From an uncultured Azospirillum sp. (GTDB lineage: Bacteria > Pseudomonadota > Alphaproteobacteria > Azospirillales > Azospirillaceae), in contig CALGOL010000190.1 in assembly GCA_937960755.1 (NCBI GenBank), forward strand, positions 1 to 17,661: DNA of 17,661 bases. Direction: 5' to 3'. Below, piece by piece: positions 8,647 to 14,683 of this stretch (the stretch's first letter is position 1; every line of letters starts with the position of its first letter). The position numbers and the translations under genes are program-made. The notes under the pieces were generated by a model that did no database searches, was not told the origin of the DNA, and worked only from the letters and a program-made list of their open reading frames with translations.

Positions 8647-11163
8647 TTAGGGCGCCACCGCCAAGGGCGTGAACTCGTGGGCGTCCACGCCGCCGCTGGC
8701 CCGCGCCGCCCACGGGTCGTCTTGCGTCCCGTTGCTTTGCGACAGCTTGAAGCGCTCGAACAGCGCCTTGCGGCCCTCGGCGTCCTCGACGATCTTGGCC
8801 TTGACGTAGTCGAGCCCGACCCGGTCCAGCCACGGCGCGGTGCGGTCGAGATAGCGCGCTTCTTCGCGGTACAACTGGATGAAGGCGGCGCAATATTCGA
8901 AGACTTCTTCCTCCGTCGCCACCTTGCACAAGAAGTCGGTGCCGCGCAGATGCATGCCGGCGTTGCCGCCGATGTGCAGCTCGTAGCCGCTATCGACGCA
9001 CACCACGCCGAAATCCTTGATGGTCGCTTCGGCGCAATTGCGCGGGCAACCCGACACCGCCATTTTGAACTTGTGCGGCATCCATGACCCCCAGGTCATT
9101 TCCTCCAGCTTCACCCCCAGCCCGGTGGAGTCTTGCGTGCCGAAGCGGCACCATTCCGACCCGACGCAGGTCTTCACCGTGCGCAAGCCCTTGGCGTAGG
9201 CGTGGCCCGACACCATGCCGGCGGCGTTGAGATCGGCCCATACCGCCGGCAGGTCTTCCTTCTTAACGCCGAACAGGTCGATGCGCTGGCCGCCGGTCAC
9301 CTTGACGGTGGGAATGGCGAACTTGTCCACCACGTCGGCGATGGCGCGCAATTCCTTGGCGTTGGTCAGCCCGCCCCACATGCGCGGCACCACCGAATAG
9401 GTGCCGTCCTTTTGGATGTTGGCGTGGACGCGCTCGTTAACAAAGCGCGACTGGGCGTGATCGACATATTCCCCCGGCCACGCCGCCAACAGGTAATAGT
9501 TCAGCGCCGGGCGGCAAACATGGCAACCGTCCGCGGTTTTCCATTCCAATTCTTGCAGCACCGCCGGAATGCTCTTCAGCCCCTTCAAGGGAATCAGCCG
9601 GCGCACGTCGTCGTGGGTGTGATGGGTGCATTTGCACATCGGCTTCGGCCCGTCGTCGGCCTTGAAGCCGTCGCCCAGCGTGGCGGCGAGCACCTGCGTC
9701 ACCAGCCCGGCGCACGACCCGCAAGAGGCGGAAGCCTTGGTGTGCGCCTTGACCTCGTCCAGCGTGGTCAGGCCCTTTTCGGTGATCGCCTTGACGATGG
9801 CTCCCTTGCAGACGCCGTTGCAGCCGCAGATTTCCGCATCGTCGGAAAGGGCGGCAACGGCGTTATTAGGGTTTGCGCCGGCCCCCCCGACATAGGCTTG
9901 ACCAAAGGCCAGCACGTCGCGCACCTCTGCGACGCTCTTGCCGTCCTTCAGCAGTTGGAAGTACCAGCCGCCGTCCGCCGCGTCGCCATAAAGCACCGCG
10001 CCGATCAGCACGTCGTCTTTCAGCACGATGCGCTTGTAAACGCCGCGCGCCGCGTCGCGGAAGACGATGTCCTCCGTGCCCGGCCCGCCGGAGAAATCGC
10101 CGGCCGAGAACACCTCGACCCCCGTCACCTTCAGCTTAGTGGAGGTGAGCGAGCCGGCGTACGTGCTGTCTTTGGCGCCCGACAGCTTGTCCGCCAGCAC
10201 CTTGGCCATTTCGAACAGCGGCGCCACCAGCCCATAGCAGACGCCGCGGTGTTCGGCGCATTCGCCGATGGCGTAAACATCCGGGTCGGAGGTGACCATC
10301 TGGTCGTCGACCACGACGCCGCGATTGACCGTGAGCCCGGCGTCTTTGGCGAGGCGCGCGTTGGGGCGAATGCCGGCCGCCATCACCACCAGATCAGCGT
10401 CGATAACCCGGCCGTCTTTCAGTTTAACGCCGGTGACATGGCTTTCACCCAGAACGGCTTCGGTGACGGCCCCGGTCAGCACCGCGATGCCGCGGCGCTC
10501 CAACTCGGTCTTCAAGAGGTAGCCCGCCGACTGGTCAAGCTGACGCTCCATCAGCGTGTCCATCAGATGGATGACGGTCACCTCCATGCCTTGGACCTTC
10601 AGGCCGTTGGCCGCCTCCAGCCCCAACAGCCCGCCGCCGATCACCACGGCTTTCGCATTGGGCTTCTGCGCCGCCGCCAGCATCTTGTCGACGTCGTCCA
10701 CGTCGCGGAAGCCGACGACGCCGGGCAGGGCGTTCCCCGGCACCGGCAGAATGAAGGGGTCGGAGCCGGTGGCGATCAACAGCTTGTCATAGGCGACGAC
10801 GGCGCCCGACTGGGCGACGACTTTGCGGTTCGCCCGGTCAATGTGCAGCGCCGGATCGCCCGCCATCAGCGTCACGCCATGGTCGGCGTACCAGTCGTGG
10901 CTGTTCAGCACGATGTCGTCGAAGGTCTTTTCGCCCGCCAGCAACGGAGACAGCATGATGCGGTTGTAGTTCACCCGCGGTTCGGCGCCGAACACCGTGA
11001 CCTGAAAAGCCTCATGGCCGGCGCGGGCGAACAGTTCCTCCAACGTGCGGATGGCGGCCATGCCGTTGCCGATCACCACGAGATGCGGGCGGGCGCCGGC
11101 GGGGGTGGCGGCGGCGGTCTGGTCGGCGGGCGTGATCCCGGAAGGGGGCTGCTGGATGGTCAT
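8647..11163 (-). CDS. nirB: assimilatory nitrite reductase [NAD(P)H], large subunit
   Basis: 838 aa flavo-siroheme enzyme that reduces nitrite to ammonium in six electrons using NAD(P)H. Domains in order: FAD-binding fold (HLVVIGNGMAAIRTLEEL, about 27-44); NAD-binding fold (VVIGGGLLGLEAANGL, about 173-188); a BFD-type [2Fe-2S] domain (CGCNGVCKGAIV and SCGSCAGLV, about 440-485); a second cysteine-rich segment (MCKCTHHTHDDVRRLI to GCHVCRPAL); then the siroheme/[4Fe-4S] half. Siroheme ligands are Cys666 and Cys672 in TCVGSEWCRFG and Cys706 and Cys710 in SGCPRNCAEATIKDFG. The ATG at 11163 has GAGGA about 11 nt upstream. It is first gene of the leftward operon, with a sigma-54 promoter and an ANTAR-type antitermination leader. 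Confidence 0.97.
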   Translation of the reverse strand: MTIQQPPSGITPADQTAAATPAGARPHLVVIGNGMAAIRTLEELFARAGHEAFQVTVFGAEPRVNYNRIMLSPLLAGEKTFDDIVLNSHDWYADHGVTLMAGDPALHIDRANRKVVAQSGAVVAYDKLLIATGSDPFILPVPGNALPGVVGFRDVDDVDKMLAAAQKPNAKAVVIGGGLLGLEAANGLKVQGMEVTVIHLMDTLMERQLDQSAGYLLKTELERRGIAVLTGAVTEAVLGESHVTGVKLKDGRVIDADLVVMAAGIRPNARLAKDAGLTVNRGVVVDDQMVTSDPDVYAIGECAEHRGVCYGLVAPLFEMAKVLADKLSGAKDSTYAGSLTSTKLKVTGVEVFSAGDFSGGPGTEDIVFRDAARGVYKRIVLKDDVLIGAVLYGDAADGGWYFQLLKDGKSVAEVRDVLAFGQAYVGGAGANPNNAVAALSDDAEICGCNGVCKGAIVKAITEKGLTTLDEVKAHTKASASCGSCAGLVTQVLAATLGDGFKADDGPKPMCKCTHHTHDDVRRLIPLKGLKSIPAVLQELEWKTADGCHVCRPALNYYLLAAWPGEYVDHAQSRFVNERVHANIQKDGTYSVVPRMWGGLTNAKELRAIADVVDKFAIPTVKVTGGQRIDLFGVKKEDLPAVWADLNAAGMVSGHAYAKGLRTVKTCVGSEWCRFGTQDSTGLGVKLEEMTWGSWMPHKFKMAVSGCPRNCAEATIKDFGVVCVDSGYELHIGGNAGMHLRGTDFLCKVATEEEVFEYCAAFIQLYREEARYLDRTAPWLDRVGLDYVKAKIVEDAEGRKALFERFKLSQSNGTQDDPWAARASGGVDAHEFTPLAVAP

Positions 11164-11223
11164 CCTTATCTTCGTCCTCTGTCATCGCGGGCTCGCCGTC
11201 GCCAGACCGGGGCGCGACGGACG

Positions 11224-11286
11224 AAAAAAAAAGGCGCCCGGACAGAAGCGGCCATTTGCTGGCCGCATGCTGTCACGGACGCCTTT
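11224..11286 (-). terminator. leader terminator (attenuator) of nirB
   Basis: On the minus strand AAAGGCGTCCGTGACAG (11286-11270) pairs with CTGTCCGGGCGCCTTT (11245-11230) along its whole length, with one bulged T and one G-U pair. The loop region holds an inner 7-bp hairpin (GCGGCCA/TGGCCGC). Nine consecutive T residues follow (11232-11224, overlapping the stem end). It is a textbook intrinsic terminator placed 60 bp before the nirB start codon, so it should attenuate nirB unless prevented. Its 5' arm shares 10 bases with ANTAR hairpin P2. Confidence 0.9.
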
Positions 11287-11312
11287 GTCCTTTGTCGGTC
11301 CGGCTTCGGACC
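11277..11312 (-). promoter_or_regulatory. ANTAR (NasT) target: two-hairpin motif in the nirB leader
   Basis: P1: GGTCC-GAAGCC-GGACC (11312-11297), a 5-bp stem with a hexaloop. Linker GACAAA (11296-11291). P2: GGAC-AAAGGC-GTCC (11290-11277), a 4-bp stem with hexaloop A1/G4, the pattern known for ANTAR-protein targets. P1 keeps G4 but has G at loop position 1. P2 shares 11277-11286 with the terminator 5' arm, so P2 and the terminator are mutually exclusive. NasT, encoded at 16721, is the expected ligand. Confidence 0.75.
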
Positions 11313-11380
11313 CGAAAGCGGCAAGCGCCCCGGCGCTTGGCTTTCGTTCTAAGCGGGGCCGTCGTCGTCGCCGGCCCCGC
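11313..11380 (-). promoter_or_regulatory. two additional stable hairpins at the 5' end of the nirB leader
   Basis: Hairpin A: GCGGGGCCG/CGGCCCCGC, 9 bp with a 10-nt loop (11380-11353). Hairpin B: a 34-nt stem (11346-11313) of CGAAAGC/GCTTTCG plus CAAGCGC/GCGCTTG with a CC bulge and a CGGG tetraloop. Hairpin B ends exactly where P1 begins, so they could stack coaxially. Function unknown; they may stabilise the transcript or present the ANTAR motif. Confidence 0.6.
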
Positions 11381-11404
11381 CATGGTGAAACTTGCCGGAT
11401 ATTT

Positions 11405-11420
11405 AGCAAGATGCGGGCCA
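11405..11420 (-). promoter_or_regulatory. sigma-54 (RpoN) -24/-12 promoter for nirB
   Basis: Minus strand TGGCCCGCATCTTGCT: the GG and GC dinucleotides are exactly 10 bp apart, as required for sigma-54. Compared with TGGCACG-N4-TTGCW there is one mismatch (A to C). The predicted transcript start is about 11394, giving a 231-nt leader that contains all hairpins listed here. Confidence 0.75.
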
Positions 11421-11438
11421 AAAGTATGAGCATCATAG

Positions 11439-11569
11439 CCCTCTCCCCCCAGGGGAGAGGGTTGGGTGAGGGGGAAACGTTGAAAGTACAATATGTTAAT
11501 GAAAAGCGGCGGCTCCCGCCCCCTCACCCGGAGCCTATGGGCTCCACCCTCTCCCCAGGGGGGAGAGGG
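11439..11569 (+). repeat. palindromic intergenic repeat family A, copy 2
   Basis: 131 bp with terminal hairpins CCCTCTCCCC/GGGGAGAGGG. It is the reverse orientation of copy 1 (8496-8618), with long shared arms and a different 24-nt central segment in place of 16 nt. It begins 19 bp upstream of the nirB -24 element, between that promoter and the rest of the intergenic region. Confidence 0.85.
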
Positions 11570-11617
11570 ATATAGGCGCCGCCTTTGTCGTCTTTCAGAC
11601 AAGAGTTTGTGATAAAT

Positions 11618-11654
11618 CAGACAAAACCCATGACAAAACAGGGCCTTTTGTCTG
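11618..11654. promoter_or_regulatory. 12-bp inverted repeat in the nirB-nrtA divergent region
   Basis: CAGACAAAACCC (11618-11629) pairs with GGG-CC-TTTTGTCTG (11641-11654) with a 2-nt bulge. It lies in an unusually A/T-rich patch for this genome. It could be an operator or enhancer-type site shared by both divergent promoters, or a weak hairpin terminator; the sequence alone does not decide. Confidence 0.4.
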
Positions 11655-11660
11655 GTTTTG

Positions 11661-11673
11661 TTGTGCCGCACAA
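11661..11673. promoter_or_regulatory. perfect palindrome, candidate operator
   Basis: TTGTGC-C-GCACAA, a perfect 6+1+6 dyad, centred at 11667. That is about -146 relative to the predicted nrtA start and about -273 relative to nirB, within range of a sigma-54 activator site. It does not match the NtrC order GCAC...GTGC, so the binding protein is unknown. Confidence 0.35.
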
Positions 11674-11785
11674 ATAAGCGGCGAGGCGCCGGCCTGCCCA
11701 AAAGATGTGCGTGCAGTGCAGCAATCCGTTGGCGTAAAAGGCTTTAGAATGAGGTCTTACGGCTTGTTTGTGCGCTGCGGCTAAA

Positions 11786-11802
11786 CTGGCACGCCTTTTG
11801 TA
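11786..11802 (+). promoter_or_regulatory. sigma-54 (RpoN) -24/-12 promoter for nrtA
   Basis: CTGGCACGCCTTTTGTA: perfect CTGGCACG at -24, 4-bp spacer, then TTGTA, one mismatch from TTGCA. The spacing of GG to the -12 dinucleotide is exactly 10 bp. The predicted transcript start is about 11813, giving a 202-nt leader. Confidence 0.8.
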
Positions 11803-11820
11803 TGGAGAGAGCCCGAGCAT

Positions 11821-11865
11821 CGCGCCAATGGCGGCGCGGACAAAAGACAACGCCCACCGCCGGGC
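11821..11865 (+). promoter_or_regulatory. ANTAR (NasT) target: two-hairpin motif in the nrtA leader
   Basis: P1: CGCGCC-AATGGC-GGCGCG (11821-11838), a perfect 6-bp stem with hexaloop A1/G4. Linker of 13 nt beginning GACAAA. P2: GCCC-ACCGCC-GGGC (11852-11865), a 4-bp stem (extendable past a C-C mismatch) with hexaloop A1/G4. Both loops fit the known ANTAR target rule. P1 starts about 9 nt from the predicted transcript start. No U-rich intrinsic terminator follows before nrtA. Confidence 0.75.
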
Positions 11866-11987
11866 CTTTATCGGCAACGTCGCTGACCTACGATCCCCAT
11901 GGCGTCGCAATTCATGCGGCCCCGTGCGCGTCGGGCGACGCTGGATATGGGGGGCGACCGGGTCAGGCGCATGGTTGATAAAGGTCC
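11862..11987 (+). promoter_or_regulatory. alternative long-range helix in the nrtA leader
   Basis: GGGCCTTTATCGGC (11862-11875), which contains the 3' arm of P2, can pair over all 14 positions with GTTGATAAAGGTCC (11974-11987), 11 Watson-Crick and 3 G-U pairs. Forming it breaks P2. It ends 13 nt before AAGGAG, the nrtA ribosome binding site (12001-12006). The enclosed ~98 nt includes a GCGTCGC/GCGACGC pairing. Confidence 0.45.
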
Positions 11988-12014
11988 TGCCGTTCACGCG
12001 AAGGAGCGACGACG

Positions 12015-13394
12015 GTGACCCATAACGCGCTTAAATCTCTTGCCCTTTCCGCCGTGCTGCTGGCCGGCGCCTCCACCCTCGCCCTGGCTGGCGATTTGAA
12101 GCTGGAAAAGGACGAGTTGAAGCTCGGCTTTATCAAGCTGACCGATATGGCGCCGCTCGCCATCGCCGCCGAAAAGGGCTTTTTCGAAGACGAAGGGCTG
12201 TTCGTCAAGTTGGAGCCGCAAGCCAATTGGAAAGTGCTGCTCGACCGGGTGATTTCCGGCGAACTGGACGGCGCCCACATGCTGGCCGGCCAGCCCTTGG
12301 GCGCCACCATCGGCTTCGGCACCCAGGCCCATATCGTCACCGCCTTCTCCATGGACCTCAACGGCAACGCCACCACGGTTTCCAACGACGTGTGGGAGAA
12401 GATGAAGCCCCACATTCCGAAAGACGCCGCCGGCAAGCCGATCCACCCGATCAAGGCCGACGCGCTGAAGCCGGTCATCGCCGAATACCGCGCCGCCGGC
12501 AAGCCGTTCAACATGGGCATGGTCTTCCCGGTCTCCACCCACAATTACGAACTGCGCTACTGGCTGGCGGCGGGCGGCGTTCACCCCGGCTTCTATTCGC
12601 CGGAAAACGTCAATGGTCAGATCGCCGCCGACGCGCTCTTGTCGGTGACGCCGCCGCCGCAGATGCCGGCGACGCTGGAGGCCGGCACCATCTACGGCTA
12701 TTCGGTGGGCGAGCCGTGGAATCAGGCCGCGGTGTTCAAGGGCATCGGCGTTCCCGTCGTCACCGACGACCAGATTTGGAAGAACAACCCGGAAAAGGTC
12801 TTCGGCGTCACCAACGAATTCGCCGAGAAATACCCCAACACCCATTTGGCGCTGGTCAAGGCGCTGATCCGCGCCGGCCAATGGCTGGACGAAAACAACA
12901 ACGCCAACCGTGCGGAAGCGGTGAAAATCCTGTCGAAAGCCGAATACGTCGGCGCCGACGCCAAGGTGATCGCCAATTCGATGACCGGCGAGTTCGAGTT
13001 TGAAAAGGGCGACAAGCGCCCGGCCCCCGACTTCAACGTCTTCTTCCGCTATTACGCGACATATCCCTATTACTCCGACGCGGTGTGGTATCTGACCCAG
13101 ATGCGCCGCTGGGGTCAGATCGCCGACGCCAAGCCGGACGGCTGGTACGCCGACGTCGCCAAGAAGGTCTACAAGCCGGAAGTCTACCTCAAGGCCGCCG
13201 AACTGCTGGTCAAGGACGGCAAGGCGAAGAAGGAGGATTTCCCGTGGACTTCCGACGGCTACCGCGCGCCCACCAAGGAATTCATCGACGGCGTGACCTA
13301 TGACGGCCGCAAGCCCAACGATTACCTGAAGCAATTCCCCATCGGCCTGAAGGGCGAACAGAAAGTCGTCGGCGGCGCCGTCGCCGGGGGTTGA
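12015..13394 (+). CDS. nrtA: nitrate ABC transporter, periplasmic nitrate-binding protein
   Basis: 459 aa NrtA/NasF-type substrate-binding protein. A Sec signal peptide (basic start, hydrophobic SLALSAVLLAGASTLALA) ends near Ala25/Gly26. No lipobox cysteine is present, so it should be a soluble periplasmic protein, unlike the lipid-anchored cyanobacterial NrtA. Binding-site segments typical of the family are LGFIKLTDMAPLAIAAEKG, NWKVLLDRV, DGAHMLAGQPLG and DLNGNATTVSNDVW; the last three reappear in NasS at the window end. The start is GTG, supported by AAGGAG at 12001-12006 with 8-nt spacing. First gene of the rightward operon, under a sigma-54 element and an ANTAR-type leader. Confidence 0.95.
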   Translation: MTHNALKSLALSAVLLAGASTLALAGDLKLEKDELKLGFIKLTDMAPLAIAAEKGFFEDEGLFVKLEPQANWKVLLDRVISGELDGAHMLAGQPLGATIGFGTQAHIVTAFSMDLNGNATTVSNDVWEKMKPHIPKDAAGKPIHPIKADALKPVIAEYRAAGKPFNMGMVFPVSTHNYELRYWLAAGGVHPGFYSPENVNGQIAADALLSVTPPPQMPATLEAGTIYGYSVGEPWNQAAVFKGIGVPVVTDDQIWKNNPEKVFGVTNEFAEKYPNTHLALVKALIRAGQWLDENNNANRAEAVKILSKAEYVGADAKVIANSMTGEFEFEKGDKRPAPDFNVFFRYYATYPYYSDAVWYLTQMRRWGQIADAKPDGWYADVAKKVYKPEVYLKAAELLVKDGKAKKEDFPWTSDGYRAPTKEFIDGVTYDGRKPNDYLKQFPIGLKGEQKVVGGAVAGG

Positions 13395-13428
13395 GCCCGA
13401 AAAACCCCTCTCCCGTCCGTCTCTTTTT

Positions 13429-13512
13429 CGTCATTCCGGCGAAGGCCGGAATCCAGAGCATTTCGACAAGGCTTCCGAACAGCTCTGGACCCCGGCCTTC
13501 GCCGGGGTGACG
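13429..13512 (+). repeat. palindromic intergenic repeat family B, copy 1
   Basis: 84 bp with two perfect hairpins at its ends, ATTCCGGC-GAAG-GCCGGAAT and CCCCGGC-CTTC-GCCGGGG. CCAGAGC/GCTCTGG arms and GTCA/TGAC ends pair across the element. A second copy lies at 16494-16576 in the same orientation. It is a REP/MITE-like element of a type common in proteobacterial intergenic DNA, here between nrtA and nrtB. Confidence 0.85.
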
Positions 13513-13576
13513 TGGCCGGGGCGACGTGGAAGGTGATTTATGCCGCCGCCGACCCGCTCTTAGAAAGATCAACGCC

Positions 13577-14650
13577 ATGACCGCCATTTCCGAACAGGCT
13601 CCGCCGCCGGCCAAGCCGGCCTTCAATCTCCACCACGCCATTTCCCGCGTCGCCGGCTTCCTGAACGTCATCGGGCTGGCTTGGCTGGTCCCGTTGCTGC
13701 GCATCGCCGCCGGCGACAATCCCAAGGCGCAGTTGCAAGACCTCTGGCGGCTGGCCGGCGTGCCGCTGCTCGCCATCGGCCTTTTCCTGTTCGCTTGGGC
13801 GCAGGCCGCCCCCACCGTGCACACTTCGCTGGGCGCGGTGCCCGGCCCGGCGGCGGTGTGGGAGCAGGCCACCGCGCTGTGGGCTGACCATCAAGCCGAA
13901 CGCGCCAAGCAGGCGGCGTTCTATGAACGCCAGGAAAAGCGCAACGCCGACATCCTCGCCAAAGACCCGGCGGCCGACGTCAAAGTGCGCGCCTATACCG
14001 GCAAGCCGACCTATATCGACCAGATTTGGACCTCGCTGAAGACGGTGTTCACCGGCTTCTTCCTGGCGACGCTGGTCGCCGTGCCGCTGGGGGTGGGCTG
14101 CGGGCTGTCGAAGAACTTCAACGCCGCGCTCAACCCGATGATCCAGATTTTCAAGCCGGTGTCGCCGCTGGCCTGGCTGCCCATCGTCACCATGGTGGTG
14201 TCGGCGCTTTACGTCTCCGACGATCCGATGTTCCCCAAGTCGTTCGTCAACTCCGCCATCACCGTCACCTTGTGCTCGCTGTGGCCGACGCTGATCAACA
14301 CCGCTATGGGCGTCGCCTCCATCGACCGCGACCTGATGAACGTTGGCCTCGTGCTGCGTTTGTCCGGTCCGACCATGGTGCGCCGTCTGGTGCTGCCGTC
14401 CTCCCTGCCGTTCATCTTCACCGGCATGCGGCTGTCCTTGGGCGTGGGCTGGATGGTGCTGATCGCGGCGGAAATGCTGGCGCAGAACCCCGGCCTCGGC
14501 AAGTTCGTGTGGGACGAATTCCAAAACGGCTCGGCGGCGTCGCTGGCCCGCATCATGGTGGCGGTGTTCACCATCGGCATCATTGGCTTCATCCTCGACC
14601 GCGCCATGCTGGCGATCCAGTCGCTGGTCACCCACTCCAACGGGCGCTGA
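13577..14650 (+). CDS. nrtB: nitrate ABC transporter, permease
   Basis: 357 aa inner-membrane permease of the NrtB/TauC class. After two N-terminal hydrophobic segments (FLNVIGLAWLVPLL; VPLLAIGLFLFAWA) and a polar ~75-residue stretch rich in Lys, Arg, Glu and Asp comes the BPD permease domain with about five to six membrane segments. The EAA loop that docks the ATPase is MNVGLVLRLSGPTMVRRLVLPSSLPF. SPLALLP-type SPLAWLPIVTMVV is the conserved nitrate/sulphonate permease segment. The ATG at 13577 is preferred to an in-frame GTG at 13526, whose extra 17 residues are Arg-rich and run close to repeat B; the Shine-Dalgarno (GAAAGA) is weak. It is 182 bp after nrtA and 33 bp before nrtCD. Confidence 0.94.
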   Translation: MTAISEQAPPPAKPAFNLHHAISRVAGFLNVIGLAWLVPLLRIAAGDNPKAQLQDLWRLAGVPLLAIGLFLFAWAQAAPTVHTSLGAVPGPAAVWEQATALWADHQAERAKQAAFYERQEKRNADILAKDPAADVKVRAYTGKPTYIDQIWTSLKTVFTGFFLATLVAVPLGVGCGLSKNFNAALNPMIQIFKPVSPLAWLPIVTMVVSALYVSDDPMFPKSFVNSAITVTLCSLWPTLINTAMGVASIDRDLMNVGLVLRLSGPTMVRRLVLPSSLPFIFTGMRLSLGVGWMVLIAAEMLAQNPGLGKFVWDEFQNGSAASLARIMVAVFTIGIIGFILDRAMLAIQSLVTHSNGR

Positions 14651-14683
14651 CGCGCTATCCCCTGAAGATAAGGAGCCGACGTC

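Noticed and set aside
9133..11352. 739-codon plus-strand open frame antisense to nirB (similar long frames at 5463-7073, 7092-8246 and, on the minus strand, 11994-13334 and 13538-14932)
   Set aside because: These are antisense shadows typical of high-GC genes: the protein is low-complexity, rich in Arg, Gly, His and Gln, with no recognisable motif, and the opposite strand carries well-conserved enzymes.
8496..11569. nirB as cargo of a composite transposon bounded by repeat A
   Set aside because: No transposase, no target-site duplications that I can see at either copy, and nirB is a native part of the operon with matching composition.
11606..11624. CRP/FNR-like site around TTTGTGATAAATCAGACA
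   Set aside because: Only the left half resembles TGTGA; the right half does not match TCACA, and no FNR TTGAT-N4-ATCAA is present.
11617..11997. 126-codon minus-strand frame and overlapping frames (11273-11701, 11768-12025, 11045-11575) in the nirB-nrtA intergenic region
   Set aside because: They run across the sigma-54 elements, ANTAR hairpins and repeat A, have no homology I recognise and no ribosome binding sites; the region is better explained as regulatory.
13526..13576. N-terminal extension of nrtB from a GTG at 13526
   Set aside because: The extra 17 residues are Arg-rich and begin 14 bp after repeat B; the ATG at 13577 starts a normal permease N-terminus.
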